44,369 bases of DNA from Silvibacterium sp. (GCA_019234945.1 JAFAKX010000115.1:1-44369), one strand, 5' to 3'; shown: positions 1 to 8,278, counted from the stretch's first letter. Program-made: numbers and translations. Notes: generated by a model from the letters alone, not told the origin.

Positions 1-30
1 AACCTCTTGAAACATCACAGGGTACCCCGG

Positions 31-789
31 CTAGTCTGAGACGACGCCCGCGAAGAGAGCGGTATCATCACTCACCGCAACGCGCCCCGGAGCGGCGGCC
101 AGCAGATACTGCTCGACCTCAAGGTGCTTGCGGACAGCATCGCCGACCCGTTTCAGAACTCCGGCCTGAGTGCTGTGCTTCTGGAACGCCACCAGCTTGG
201 CCTCCGCCAGGCTGCCCAAGTCGAGACTGAGCGAGTATGGCACCGTCGGGAATGCCGACAGCTCGGGACGGTCGCGAACCATGACCCACGGCGTGCTCGA
301 GTAATAAAGCTTTTGCGGAGCGTATGGCTGGATCCCTCGATCAAGCTGCTCAGGAAAGAACTCGCGCCGACCGGCCCAGTGGAAAGCAGCCGTCGTTGCG
401 ACCGAGACCATTGAGTGGTCGCGATGCAGGTTGACGCCACCGTCTCCTCCGAAGGTAAGGATGACATGTGGACGCAGTTTCCTGACGCGCTCGGCGATGG
501 CCCCGACAAGCTCGTAGAAGTCCTGCCGGCGCAGCTCGCCGTCGGGAAAGTGCAGGACCTCACAGCTTGTGATCCGGAGCACCTCGCAGGCAGCAGCAAG
601 TTCGGCCCGGCGCATCTGGCCCAGTTCGGCTGCGTCTGCAGCCTCGCCCCGGTGATGCGCTGCCTGCCCGTCAGTGAGACATAGGAGGTACGTCTCGACG
701 CCGTCGTGGTGCGCCATCAGGAGCGCTCCGCCGAAGGCACCGCTCTCATCGTCAGGGTGTGCGGTGACGCATAACAGGCGGAAGGGCAA
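31..789 (-). CDS. PIG-L family deacetylase
   Basis: The protein has 252 residues and belongs to the LmbE/PIG-L family of zinc-dependent N-acetyl-sugar deacetylases. The family signature AHPDDE lies at residues 10-15 and a second metal-binding H-x-x-H (H122, H125) sits in NLHRDH. Family members deacetylate GlcNAc-type substrates such as GlcNAc-inositol or GlcNAc-malate; the substrate here cannot be told, so a bacillithiol role (BshB) is only possible. No signal peptide is seen, so it is probably cytoplasmic. It starts 9 bases after the rnhB stop on the same strand and is probably cotranscribed with rnhB. It ends with TAG. Confidence 0.93.
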   Translation of the reverse strand: MPFRLLCVTAHPDDESGAFGGALLMAHHDGVETYLLCLTDGQAAHHRGEAADAAELGQMRRAELAAACEVLRITSCEVLHFPDGELRRQDFYELVGAIAERVRKLRPHVILTFGGDGGVNLHRDHSMVSVATTAAFHWAGRREFFPEQLDRGIQPYAPQKLYYSSTPWVMVRDRPELSAFPTVPYSLSLDLGSLAEAKLVAFQKHSTQAGVLKRVGDAVRKHLEVEQYLLAAAPGRVAVSDDTALFAGVVSD

Positions 790-798
790 GCTCGATCC

Positions 799-1536
799 TC
801 AGCAGGGAAGCGGGTTGTCCCAGGGCAGCATGGTCTGCGCCACCGGACGGAAGCTCTTGCGGTGCAGCGGACAGGGGCCGTGCTTGTCCAGGGCGGTGAG
901 GTGCTGCGGCGTGCTGTATCCCTTATGAGAGGCGAGGCCGTACTGGGGGTAGTCCTTGTCGAGTTCGCGCATCCGCGCATCACGATAAACTTTCGCGATG
1001 ACCGAGGCTGCGGCGATCGAGATCGACAGCGAGTCGCCGTAGATGATGCTGGTCTGAGCGCAAGAGAGGTCGAGCCGCATAGCATCGATGAGCAGGTGGT
1101 CTGGTGCGAGGGCGAGCTTGCCGACGGCGTTGGCCATCGCGATGCGTGTGGCCTGGTAGATGTTGACTCGATCGATGGTCTCGACGTCGACCTCGGCAAT
1201 GGCGATGGCGAGGGCCTTGCGCTCGACGACCTTGGCGAGCCGCTCGCGGTCCTCGCGGAGAAGCTGCTTGGAATCGCGCAGCCCGCGGATGCGGGTGTCC
1301 GGCGGAAGGATCACGGCTGCAGCGACGACCGGACCGAAGAGGGCTCCCCGGCCGACTTCGTCGACGCCGGCGATCGTCGTGGCTCCTTCCTTGCGTGCGG
1401 CCTTCTCGTACTTGTTGCCGCAAACGAGCGAGCGCAGCATGCGCAGCTTTCGGGTTGCCGCGGAGACGCTTTCTTCCTCCGCAAGCTCCTCGGCGAGAAG
1501 CTCCGGTTCCCACTCAAGCACTGGAATCCGCGTCAT
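799..1536 (-). CDS. rnhB: Ribonuclease HII
   Basis: The enzyme cleaves the RNA strand of RNA-DNA hybrids and removes ribonucleotides misincorporated into DNA. The catalytic signature GVDEVGRG is at residues 57-64 (D59, E60), followed by ALFGPVVAAAVIL. The third acidic residue is in LLIDAMRLD (D152) and the fourth region is SIAAASVIAKVYRDARM near residues 174-190. The C-terminal CPLHRKSF is typical of the family. With 245 residues it is longer than usual (about 200) because of a charged N-terminal extension of about 50 residues. It follows rplS on the same strand, as in many bacteria, but a hairpin lies between the two. Confidence 0.96.
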   Translation of the reverse strand: MTRIPVLEWEPELLAEELAEEESVSAATRKLRMLRSLVCGNKYEKAARKEGATTIAGVDEVGRGALFGPVVAAAVILPPDTRIRGLRDSKQLLREDRERLAKVVERKALAIAIAEVDVETIDRVNIYQATRIAMANAVGKLALAPDHLLIDAMRLDLSCAQTSIIYGDSLSISIAAASVIAKVYRDARMRELDKDYPQYGLASHKGYSTPQHLTALDKHGPCPLHRKSFRPVAQTMLPWDNPLPC

Positions 1537-1602
1537 GAGGTGAGTCTACAGCGCAGAGCCGCTGCGGAGAGAAGTGGAAAACCGGGCGGGAATCCTGCTG
1601 AC

Positions 1603-1635
1603 ACACAAACGCCCCGGAGATGCTCTTCCGGGGCG
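1603..1635 (-). terminator. Candidate terminator between rplS and rnhB
   Basis: The perfect 9-bp stem CGCCCCGGA (1610-1618) / TCCGGGGCG (1627-1635) has an 8-base loop. Read on the minus strand it is followed by TTTGTGTGT, a weak U tract. It sits just after the rplS stop and probably ends or attenuates the ribosomal operon before rnhB. Confidence 0.6.
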
Positions 1636-1645
1636 CGTGGATGGA

Positions 1646-1999
1646 CTAAGCGCGCTCGATTTCCTTGAGGCGGGCGGCCTTGCCGCGGAGTCCGCGGAGG
1701 TAGAAGAGCTTGGCGCGGCGAACCTTGGCCGAGCGGATCTTCTCTACCTTATCGATGACCTTGGAGTTGAAGGGGAAGATGCGCTCGACGCCGTGGCCGA
1801 AGCTCATCTTGCGGACGGTGAAACTGCCCTGTGCACCGTTCTTGCGGGCAATGACGATGCCCTCAAATGCCTGGAGGCGTTCCTTGTCGCCTTCCTTGAT
1901 CTTGACCTGCACGCGAACCGTGTCGCCCGCTGAGAATGGGGGGATGTCGGTCCGATTGATCTTTTCGGCAAGTCGTTGCATGACTGGATGGATAGACAT
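1646..1999 (-). CDS. rplS: 50S ribosomal protein L19
   Basis: With 117 residues it matches the usual L19 length. The N-terminal block contains [20 protein letters not shown], followed by [16 protein letters not shown] and [19 protein letters not shown], all standard L19 segments that bind 23S rRNA near the subunit interface. It closes the rpsP-khpA-rimM-trmD-rplS order. The stop is TAG right after the usual C-terminus, which shows that TAG is a normal stop in this genome. Confidence 0.97.
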   Translation of the reverse strand: MSIHPVMQRLAEKINRTDIPPFSAGDTVRVQVKIKEGDKERLQAFEGIVIARKNGAQGSFTVRKMSFGHGVERIFPFNSKVIDKVEKIRSAKVRRAKLFYLRGLRGKAARLKEIERA

Positions 2000-2029
2000 A
2001 ACTCGTTCCTGGTGGTGATGTCAGAACTT

Positions 2030-2857
2030 TCAGTTTACAGGAAAATCAGGGGTTTGGCGCGCCAATGCAGCGAGAAATGCCCGGTCCTCACGCGACAGAT
2101 CAGCGGCTTCGAGCAGGTCGGGGCGGTTGCGCAGGGTTTTCTCGAGCGCCCGCTCGCGCCGCCAGCGGCGGATGGCCGCATGATCGCCGCCGGCGAGAAC
2201 TTCCGGGACGGCGAGGCCGCGAAACTCGGCTGGGCGGGTGTAGTGCGGGTAATCGAGAATGCCTCCGGAACCGTGGGTAGAGCGAGGTGGACTGTCGGAG
2301 TCGGCCGGAAAATGCTCGTCAGATTGCCCAAAGCTCTCAAACGCGCTTGAGTCTTGATTGCCGAGCGCGCCGGGAACGAGGCGCATTGTGGCGTCTACGA
2401 TGACGGCTGCCCCGAGCTCGCCTCCGGAGAGGACGTAGTCGCCGATGGAAAGCTCGCGGTCGCAGACGAGTTGGTTGACGCGCTCGTCGACACCTTCGTA
2501 GCGGCCGCAGATCAGGACAGCCCGCTCAAGTTTTGCCAGCTCGCGAGCTGTGGCCTGGGTGAACTTTGCGCCTTGGGCAGAGAGTAGGATCACTGACTCA
2601 GGTGTGCCGTTTCGCGCTGATTTTTGCGGCAACCTCAGAGATTCGACGGCATCCACCAGCGGTTCGGGCTTGAGCACCATGCCTTCGCCGCCGCCGAAAG
2701 GCCGGTCGTCCACGGTGCGGTGCCGGTCGTGGGTAAAGCTACGCAGGTCATGAATTTCGATCTGAATCAGGTCTGCCGCCAGCGCGCGTTTGACGATGCC
2801 GTGGTCGAAAACGCCGGCAAAGAAGCCGGGAAAGATAGTGATGATGTCGAACCGCAT
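2030..2857 (-). CDS. trmD: tRNA (guanine-N1)-methyltransferase TrmD
   Basis: The enzyme methylates G37 of tRNAs with S-adenosylmethionine and prevents frameshifting. The reading frame is open further upstream, but the family N-terminus MRFDIITIFP fixes the start at 2857, giving 275 residues and a 16-base gap to rimM. The SPOUT knot region is visible as ICGRYEGVDERV (about 117-128) and IGDYVLSGGELGA (about 138-150), followed by DYPHYTRP (about 202-209). An insertion of roughly 25-28 residues rich in D, S and P (about 171-198) lies in the linker between the SAM-binding and C-terminal domains, where the catalytic Asp is found in characterised enzymes. Confidence 0.95.
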   Translation of the reverse strand: MRFDIITIFPGFFAGVFDHGIVKRALAADLIQIEIHDLRSFTHDRHRTVDDRPFGGGEGMVLKPEPLVDAVESLRLPQKSARNGTPESVILLSAQGAKFTQATARELAKLERAVLICGRYEGVDERVNQLVCDRELSIGDYVLSGGELGAAVIVDATMRLVPGALGNQDSSAFESFGQSDEHFPADSDSPPRSTHGSGGILDYPHYTRPAEFRGLAVPEVLAGGDHAAIRRWRRERALEKTLRNRPDLLEAADLSREDRAFLAALARQTPDFPVN

Positions 2858-2873
2858 GGGCTGGGACCTAATA

Positions 2874-3467
2874 CTAGCTTCGCTTCCCTTCACCGCTGGT
2901 GTCGAGCTCACGCCTCTCATCGTCAGTGATGGGAGCGTTGATGTCGAGGAGGCCCGGGGGCAAGCGCATCTCAATGCGCTTTGCCACTGGGTCAATACTT
3001 ACCAGGTAGGCTTTGGCGAATGGGATGAGGACGTCTCCGCTTTTTTCTGCCTGAACGATCAGCAGGCCGGCTTCGGGGTCGAGATCGGCGACATTACCGA
3101 TGGGTCTTCCTGGAGACGCGAGGTCGATGACCTCGCAGCCGATGAGATCGACGATGTAGACAGAATCATCGTTAAGCGGAGCGCGTTCGCTAGCCGGAAT
3201 GGCAACCAGGAGGTTCCGCAGCGCCTCGGCGTCGCTGATCGAGTCGATACCCGAGAACTTCAAGACGACACGGCCTTTGTGAAGCCAATGGCGTTCGAGG
3301 GTGAATTTGCGCGCAGTTGCCCTGTCTGTTTCGGACGCAAGGAGATACAAGCGCCTGCGATTGGAGAAACGTTCGGGAAAGTCCGTAAGCAGGTCCGCGA
3401 GAATTTCGCCGTGTCGGCCCTGGGGCCGGACGAGCTGGGCGAGAATTGCCCAGTCGGAATGGCTCAT
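2874..3467 (-). CDS. rimM: Ribosome maturation factor RimM
   Basis: RimM is a 16S rRNA processing factor that binds S19 in the 30S head. The 197-residue protein starts with the family pattern WAILAQLVRPQGRHGEI. The second half contains VYIVDLIGCEVID, IGNVADLDPEAGLLIVQ and DVLIPFAKAYLVSID, the PRC-barrel part. It lies between khpA and trmD in the conserved order. Its Shine-Dalgarno sequence is weak, and a 110-bp palindromic element ends 24 bases before its start codon, so its translation may be affected by that structure. Confidence 0.95.
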   Translation of the reverse strand: MSHSDWAILAQLVRPQGRHGEILADLLTDFPERFSNRRRLYLLASETDRATARKFTLERHWLHKGRVVLKFSGIDSISDAEALRNLLVAIPASERAPLNDDSVYIVDLIGCEVIDLASPGRPIGNVADLDPEAGLLIVQAEKSGDVLIPFAKAYLVSIDPVAKRIEMRLPPGLLDINAPITDDERRELDTSGEGKRS

Positions 3468-3491
3468 GACATTAGGTCGCCCTGATTTCGG

Positions 3492-3601
3492 GCATTTTCG
3501 GAATTATTGTGGTCCGTAGAGAGCGGGGCAGGTCGCTGCTTCTTGATAGTCGCGTCGACATTCGATCTGTGGTTTTCGGGATACACCAATTCCGAAAATG
3601 C
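3492..3601 (-). repeat. 110-bp palindromic element, copy 1 (leader of rimM)
   Basis: The element is bounded by a perfect 14-bp inverted repeat: GCATTTTCGGAATT (3492-3505) and AATTCCGAAAATGC (3588-3601). It fills almost the whole gap between the khpA stop (3603) and the rimM start (3467). A related 111-bp copy lies at 16978-17088, with similar inner sequence: CAGGTCGC against CAGGGTCGC, GTCGCGTCGAC against GTCGCGGCGAC, and ACACC next to the right arm in both. On the minus strand the inside holds a small hairpin GTCG-ACG-CGAC. It could be a MITE or ERIC-like repeat or a structured 5' leader. The coordinates and arms are seen directly; the role is inferred. Confidence 0.75.
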
Positions 3602-3602
3602 G

Positions 3603-3887
3603 TTAATGGTCGGACGTCCCGTGCTTATCCTCTTCCAGGATGTCCAGGGTGTATCGATGATGGTGTTTCATGCTGACGGCGCCGAGAATGGTCCGCATGG
3701 ACCGTGCCGTGCGCCCCTGCTTGCCGATTACCTTGCCGACGTCGCTAGGAGCCACGCGCAATCGCAGGACGGTGCTCTCCTCGCGTTCGACAGCTTCAAC
3801 TACAACTGCGTCCGGCTCATCGACCAAGGCGCGGGCAATTTCAGTTACCAGCTCCTGCATGTCATCCGGACGATCTTCGTGCGTCAT
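3603..3887 (-). CDS. khpA: KH-domain RNA-binding protein KhpA (YlqC-like)
   Basis: This small single-KH protein probably partners with KhpB/Jag in RNA binding linked to cell growth. The KH signature VGKVIGKQGRTARSMRTIL lies in the second half. An upstream ATG at 3923 is possible, but a strong GGGAGG seven bases before the ATG at 3887 decides the start, giving 94 residues (MTHEDRPDDM...). It sits between rpsP and rimM, the usual place in many phyla. The TAA stop is directly next to the right arm of the 110-bp element. Confidence 0.93.
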   Translation of the reverse strand: MTHEDRPDDMQELVTEIARALVDEPDAVVVEAVEREESTVLRLRVAPSDVGKVIGKQGRTARSMRTILGAVSMKHHHRYTLDILEEDKHGTSDH

Positions 3888-3962
3888 TGCCGGGCCTCCC
3901 TTGAGGACGTGGGTAAGTCTCACTCTCGGGCTCGCGCCATACTACCAGTAAGTTTGCCGAGA

Positions 3963-3984
3963 AGACAGAGGAATTCTTCTGTCT
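3963..3984 (-). other. Palindrome between rpsP and khpA
   Basis: AGACAGA (3963-3969) and TCTGTCT (3978-3984) flank an inner GAATTC, so the 22 bases are nearly a full palindrome with one mismatch. No U tract follows on the minus strand. It could be an RNA processing or attenuation hairpin in the operon. Confidence 0.4.
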
Positions 3985-4046
3985 CGCCTCGGTGAATTAG
4001 GCGAAACCAGAAATATTGGGGGAAGGAATTCAGCGGAATCAGCGGC

Positions 4047-4295
4047 TCAGGCAGCAGGTGCTTCAACAGGACGCGCTGCCAGCTTGGCGACTCGATCGGA
4101 GAGCTGTGCGCCTTTGCTGGTCCAGTACTCGATGCGGTCGCGTTTGAGGTCGACCGAAGCCGGATTGGTACGCGGGTTATAGGTGCCAACCACCTCGATG
4201 GAGCGGCCGTTGCGGGCGCGTTCCTTTTCGATCACAACCACTCGATAATATGGTTGCTTGCGCGCGCCAACGCGCGCCAGACGAATCATCAACAC
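4047..4295 (-). CDS. rpsP: 30S ribosomal protein S16
   Basis: The 82-residue protein has the S16 pattern MIRLARVGARKQPYYRVVV at its start, then EVVGTYNPRTNPASV and IEYWTSKGAQLSDRVAKLA. S16 is an assembly protein of the 30S body. It is the first gene of the rpsP-khpA-rimM-trmD-rplS group. The start could also be two codons later (MIRL). A leader of about 100 bases separates it from a candidate promoter. Confidence 0.97.
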   Translation of the reverse strand: MLMIRLARVGARKQPYYRVVVIEKERARNGRSIEVVGTYNPRTNPASVDLKRDRIEYWTSKGAQLSDRVAKLAARPVEAPAA

Positions 4296-4390
4296 GGAAA
4301 AATCCTTTCAAAACTTGTGTGTCTGTTGGGGGAGACGGTGCAACTGGACCCTGCGGACAGGCCGATCCGGACACTAATTCCCAGCAACTT

Positions 4391-4396
4391 AGTATA
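4391..4396 (-). promoter_or_regulatory. Candidate -10 box of the rpsP operon
   Basis: On the minus strand TATACT stands about 95 bases before the rpsP start, in the short gap after the upstream esterase. No convincing -35 hexamer is seen at 16-18 bases, so only the -10 is proposed. Confidence 0.4.
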
Positions 4397-4413
4397 ACAA
4401 GAATCCAGCCAGA

Positions 4414-5313
4414 TCAGACTTTTTCCGCGGGAAACAGAAAACGCAGCATGGGACCGACGCGGTGGGACCAGGCGGTTTCGTCATGGGTTCCTCCCGGTAC
4501 GCGCTCGTAATGAAGATCCTCTTCGGCGCGCCATCCCGATGCCTGGAGCCGGCGGTGCAGGAGGTCGGTGTCGGCGAGGGTGCGGCGGCCTTCCGAATCG
4601 CCCACATCGAGCCAGATGCGAGGGCGGTGAAGAAGCCGTGGCGCCCGCTCGTTGACCCAGCCAACAATGGACTTGTGGTTCCACCACACCGAAGGAGACA
4701 TGACGGCCAGCCTGCCGAAGATCTCCGAGTAGTTGAGGCCGAGATAGAGCGCGACGAGACCACCGAGGGATGAGCCGCCGAGGCCAGTGTGTTCGACGCC
4801 GCGGCGGACACGGTAGGTTGATGCTATCCAGGGGATCAAGTCGTGGACCAGTAGCTTGCCGTATTTGTCCGCGTCGCCGCCGCCCATCTTCCAGTCGCGG
4901 GTAGGGGTGTACTCTGCCAGTCGATGCTCGCCCGTGTTGGCGACTCCGACGATGATGAGCGGTTCGACTGCGTCGGCAGCGATCTCCGCGTCGGCGGTTT
5001 CGGCGACCTGCCAGGTGCGGCCCGGGATGAACGAGGTGCGCGGGTCAAAAAGGTTCTGCCCGTCCTGCAGGTAGAGCACGGGGTAGTGACGTTCGGCGTG
5101 CTCCTCATAGCTGGGGGGAAGGTAGACCGAAACGTCGCGATCAGCGGGAAGGAACCGGGAGTGGAACTGGCGGTGCAGGTGGACGCGCGGGTGGGGTGGT
5201 GTTTCGGGCGAGGGGATTTCGATCAGTGTTGGATCAACCTGTGCCTGCGCCGAGATCTGTGTGGCCAATCCTTGCTTGCCCTTTCTGCGCCGAGATTTCG
5301 GCGTCCGCTCCAT
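4414..5313 (-). CDS. Esterase of the enterochelin esterase/PF00756 family
   Basis: This is an alpha/beta hydrolase of 299 residues. The nucleophile elbow is GGSSLGG (179-185, Ser182), preceded by the family pattern YPVLYLQDGQNLFD (about 77-90). The catalytic His is probably in PGGTHDETAW near the C-terminus and the Asp in WLDVGDSEG. The N-terminus is basic (SRRRKGKQG) with no clear signal peptide. The family includes Fes-like siderophore esterases and carbohydrate esterases; the substrate is unknown. It is divergent from another PF00756-like gene only 48 bases away, so the pair probably shares a control region. Confidence 0.85.
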   Translation of the reverse strand: MERTPKSRRRKGKQGLATQISAQAQVDPTLIEIPSPETPPHPRVHLHRQFHSRFLPADRDVSVYLPPSYEEHAERHYPVLYLQDGQNLFDPRTSFIPGRTWQVAETADAEIAADAVEPLIIVGVANTGEHRLAEYTPTRDWKMGGGDADKYGKLLVHDLIPWIASTYRVRRGVEHTGLGGSSLGGLVALYLGLNYSEIFGRLAVMSPSVWWNHKSIVGWVNERAPRLLHRPRIWLDVGDSEGRRTLADTDLLHRRLQASGWRAEEDLHYERVPGGTHDETAWSHRVGPMLRFLFPAEKV

Positions 5314-5361
5314 TTCCTATCTATTAGAGCGGTTGATGCCTGATACAGTAGCAGGAATGTT

Positions 5362-6072
5362 ATGAACCGTGAATATCACAAATGGTGGTCGCCAAGGCTT
5401 GGGCGCGACATGGAACTGCTAGTCTTCGGGCATGCGGGCGTGCCGTTCGTTGTTTTTCCAACGTCGCAGGGGCGGTTCTATGAGTTTGAAGACCGAGGAA
5501 TGATTTCGGCCGTCGGTCACAAGATCGACAACGGCGAGATCCAGTTTTATTGCCTAGACAGCGCGGATTCGGAGAGCTGGTACAACCGGGCCGTTCCCCC
5601 GCGGTGGCGGATCGCCCGACACGTGCAGTACGAGAGCTATGTGATGGAGGAGGTATTGCCCCTCATCCGGCAGAAGAACTGGAATCCCCACCTGGCCAGC
5701 CTGGGAGCGAGCTTCGGCGGCTATCACGCGGTGAACATCGCGCTGCGGCACCCAGACAGATTTACCGGGTTTCTGTCGATGAGCGGCGCTTTTGAGGTGA
5801 GCGGCTTCCTGAACGGGTACCACGATGACGATGTGTATTTCAACGCACCGACTAGCTACCTCCGGAACATGGGTGACTGGTGGTACCTCGAGCGGTATGC
5901 GCGGAGCACTTACATCCTGGCGACAGGATGGGACGACCAGTGCCTGGGAGCGAACCAATATCTTTCTCGGTTGATGGGCGAGAAGTGGATTCCTCACAAG
6001 CTGTACATCTGGAACTCGTGGAACAGTCACGACTGGCCGACCTGGGCTCGGATGATGAACGAGTACCTGTAG
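5362..6072 (+). CDS. PF00756-like esterase, short form
   Basis: The 236-residue alpha/beta hydrolase starts MNREYHKWWSPRLGRDMELL, like many short esterase-family proteins. The nucleophile is Ser117 in GASFGG; GWDDQC and NSHDWPTW near the C-terminus supply candidate acid and His. There is no signal peptide, so it is probably cytoplasmic. AGGA stands five bases before the ATG. It is divergently arranged with the 299-residue esterase. The reaction can only be given as ester hydrolysis. Confidence 0.87.
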   Translation: MNREYHKWWSPRLGRDMELLVFGHAGVPFVVFPTSQGRFYEFEDRGMISAVGHKIDNGEIQFYCLDSADSESWYNRAVPPRWRIARHVQYESYVMEEVLPLIRQKNWNPHLASLGASFGGYHAVNIALRHPDRFTGFLSMSGAFEVSGFLNGYHDDDVYFNAPTSYLRNMGDWWYLERYARSTYILATGWDDQCLGANQYLSRLMGEKWIPHKLYIWNSWNSHDWPTWARMMNEYL

Positions 6073-6366
6073 GAATTCCCCCGCGCGGGATGTTGCTCAG
6101 CCTTCCCGTTTCTGTAAGTGACTCAAATTTGGAACCCCGCAAAAAACTTTTGCTGCAGAGGGTGCAATTTTTTGGCGCACGTGTATAAGATCGAGACAAA
6201 GCACCGATTGCACGGATTTGGCAGTTGGCAGGCCCGGCGAGGGCCTGAACCATGAGGGATCGATGCAGTTCAGGCTCTGCAGGTCTGAGCGGCGATGGGC
6301 GAAAGTTCTCCACGACGTCGCGGCCGGGTCGGGGCCAAGCATGAAGAGAGAGGAAACGTCAGCACA
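6073..6366 (+). promoter_or_regulatory. Leader region of the bactofilin gene
   Basis: This stretch has no convincing gene. A TATAAG -10 candidate is at 6184-6189. A perfect hairpin CAGGCCC (6229-6235) / GGGCCTG (6241-6247) with a five-base loop would lie in the transcript. The frame of the next gene is open back to an ATG at 6295, but that extension looks unlike a bactofilin. Confidence 0.4.
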
Positions 6367-6894
6367 ATGTGGAAACCGAATCAGCAAAACAGCCCTTCAC
6401 AGACGCCCAGTGAACCGGCTCGTCCGGCAGCACCCGCGACCCCCAGTTATGAACCGGCGGCGCGAACTTCCACGACCACCGCGCAGCCTGCGTCCGCCGA
6501 GCAGGCGACGATCGGCAAGAGCCTGGTGATCAAGGGAGAGGTGACCGGATCGGAGTCGCTTTACATCGACGGAAAGGTCGAAGGCTCAATCAACCTGCAG
6601 GGAAATCGCGTGACCGTTGGTCGTAATGGACAGGTCGCGGCCAATATCACCGCGCGCGAGATCGTCGTGCTCGGCAAGGTGCGCGGCAATGTGACCGCCA
6701 GCGATCGCGTGGACATTCGCAGCGAGGGTTCGCTCACCGGTGATGTGACGGCACAGCGGATTTCGATTGAGGACGGCGCGTTCTTCAAAGGCGGCATCGA
6801 CATCCGCAAGCCCGGCAGCGAGTCCAGGCAGCCGGTCAATTCAGGCGCGAGTGTCAATTCCGAGGCCGGGAAGCCTGTTCCGGTGCAAGTGTAA
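6367..6894 (+). CDS. Bactofilin (polymer-forming cytoskeletal protein)
   Basis: Bactofilins polymerise without nucleotide into filaments that position cell-wall and shape factors at the membrane. From the ATG at 6367 the protein has 175 residues. After a Pro/Ala/Thr-rich tail of about 45 residues comes the beta-helical DUF583 core, seen as SLVIKGEVTGSESLYIDGK, NRVTVGRNGQVAANITARE, DRVDIRSEGSLTGDVTAQRI and GAFFKGGIDI, in which a short turn pattern repeats. The C-terminus is disordered. The gene stands alone and is followed by a terminator. Confidence 0.9.
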   Translation: MWKPNQQNSPSQTPSEPARPAAPATPSYEPAARTSTTTAQPASAEQATIGKSLVIKGEVTGSESLYIDGKVEGSINLQGNRVTVGRNGQVAANITAREIVVLGKVRGNVTASDRVDIRSEGSLTGDVTAQRISIEDGAFFKGGIDIRKPGSESRQPVNSGASVNSEAGKPVPVQV

Positions 6895-6917
6895 CTGCTT
6901 CGGCTACGTATTGTGCA

Positions 6918-6951
6918 AAGGCTCCGGGCGAGGTGCGGGGCCTTTTGCTTT
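6918..6951 (+). terminator. Rho-independent terminator after bactofilin
   Basis: AAGGCTCC (6918-6925) pairs with GGGGCCTT (6937-6944), with one G-U pair, and is followed by TTGCTTT. Confidence 0.75.
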
Positions 6952-6982
6952 AACAGGCCTTCCGTTTTGAACAAGCCAGAGC

Positions 6983-7729
6983 TTATGGATTCGCGGCCTT
7001 GAAAGTCGTCGACAGCTTGCCGATGGCAGACGGGTCAGCGTCTCCAATAACGAAATACCTCAATCCCTGCGATTGCCAGGTATCTATGCTGAATGTGTTG
7101 TGATGGCCCACTCCCTCGGGGAACGCAAACGAGCGATCCAGTTCGGGCCCGGCCTGAAAAATCAGCACGGAAATTTTGTGCTGGCGCACAGCGACAATCA
7201 ACTGCGCCCCCGGACGCTGGTGGAAATAGATGACGCGGCCGCCCAGCAGGGTAAATTCCGTGCCTGCGAACTCGGGCACATTGAATGAAAACGGAATCCT
7301 GCCTTGAAACCAGGGCTTCACGGTGTGCCGGTCGGTCGAGACGACGTCGACGGGGTTAGCGCTGGCAAGCGCGTTTACGTGCAGGTCGGCAATTTCGGCG
7401 AAATCATTGGGGCGATGCAGGAACAGCGCTGACGCTATCACCACAAGCAGCACGGCAGCTGCGAAGACTGCCGCAGGAATAAGCTGCAGACGCCAAAATC
7501 GGCGACTGGGGTAGCTGATTTGCTGTTCGACGCGCCGACGAAACTCCGGGCTCGGCGCAAACCGCGGACCGACGGCGCGAAAACCCCGCTTGATTCGGAC
7601 GAGCTCAGCGATCTCCGTCGCGCATTTCGGGCAACCGCCGATATGTTCGCGCAGGGCGGCCGCTTCGCTCGCGTGCAATTCGTCGTCGAGGTACGCGCCT
7701 AGTGCGACGGGGTTTTGATCACAGTCCAT
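6983..7729 (-). CDS. Anti-sigma factor with zinc-binding ZAS domain
   Basis: The 248-residue protein starts with a zinc anti-sigma domain: an H-x3-C-x2-C motif is visible in REHIGGCPKCATEI (about residues 28-41). One membrane helix follows (LIPAAVFAAAVLLVVIASALFL, about 83-104), then a periplasmic domain of about 140 residues. Such proteins hold an ECF sigma factor inactive until a signal arrives. Its start overlaps the end of the sigma gene by 31 bases, so the two are coupled. The periplasmic part is not a known sensor to me; its context with c-type cytochromes suggests redox or haem-related sensing, which is inference. Confidence 0.9.
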   Translation of the reverse strand: MDCDQNPVALGAYLDDELHASEAAALREHIGGCPKCATEIAELVRIKRGFRAVGPRFAPSPEFRRRVEQQISYPSRRFWRLQLIPAAVFAAAVLLVVIASALFLHRPNDFAEIADLHVNALASANPVDVVSTDRHTVKPWFQGRIPFSFNVPEFAGTEFTLLGGRVIYFHQRPGAQLIVAVRQHKISVLIFQAGPELDRSFAFPEGVGHHNTFSIDTWQSQGLRYFVIGDADPSAIGKLSTTFKAANP

Positions 7730-8253
7730 TTCGAGACCTTTTCCGTGGGCTTTGCTGTCAACAGTTCGCGAAGCATTTTTCTGGCGCGAGCCAGGCGCGA
7801 CATCACGGTTCCGATAGGCACACCCAGAACCTCTGCGATCTCTTTGTATTGCATTTCCTCTATTTCACATAGCAGGATGACCTCACGATAGTTCAACGGG
7901 AGACATGCGAGCGCGTCCCTCACGGTTTGCTTTCCTTCCTGCTGCAAGACGAGGAATTCAGGCGTGAGACTGTGCGCGGCCAACGCGGTGATATCCATCT
8001 CGTCGTCGAGAGGTGAGACGTTATGGGCTCCCAGCCCGGTGCGCGAAGTGAGGAATGAATTTCGCAGGATGCGATACATCCATGCACGCAGATTCGTGCC
8101 CTCTTGAAACGATCGGAAGCCTTTCAACGCTTTCGCATAGGTCTCCTGCACCAGGTCTTCGGCGTCGCTTCTGTTGCCGGTCAACCAGTGAGCGAAGTTA
8201 TAGAGTTGGTCGAATAGCGGCATGGCCGCTGCTTCGAAGAACTCGGGATCCAT
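7699..8253 (-). CDS. ECF-type RNA polymerase sigma factor
   Basis: The 184-residue sigma-70 family protein has region 2 in FDQLYNFAHWLTGNRSDAEDLVQETYAKAL (about 14-43) and RAWMYRILRNSFL, and region 4 in LPLNYREVILLCEIEEMQYKEIAEVLGVPIGTVMSRLARARKML. It lacks regions 1 and 3, as expected for the extracytoplasmic-function group. It overlaps its anti-sigma gene and follows the cytochrome c gene by 25 bases, so the sigma factor is at the end of the operon it may itself control. Confidence 0.95.
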   Translation of the reverse strand: MDPEFFEAAAMPLFDQLYNFAHWLTGNRSDAEDLVQETYAKALKGFRSFQEGTNLRAWMYRILRNSFLTSRTGLGAHNVSPLDDEMDITALAAHSLTPEFLVLQQEGKQTVRDALACLPLNYREVILLCEIEEMQYKEIAEVLGVPIGTVMSRLARARKMLRELLTAKPTEKVSKWTVIKTPSH

Positions 8254-8278
8254 CGTCCCCTTCCTGGTTCGACTCTAA

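Noticed and set aside
862-1668. Long plus-strand frame opposite rnhB
   Set aside because: It lies antisense to a clear RNase HII gene and has no family pattern. Many such frames occur opposite GC-rich genes here.
3492-3601. Ordinary intrinsic terminator after khpA
   Set aside because: The arms are separated by 82 bases with no U tract, and a second copy is not downstream of any gene.
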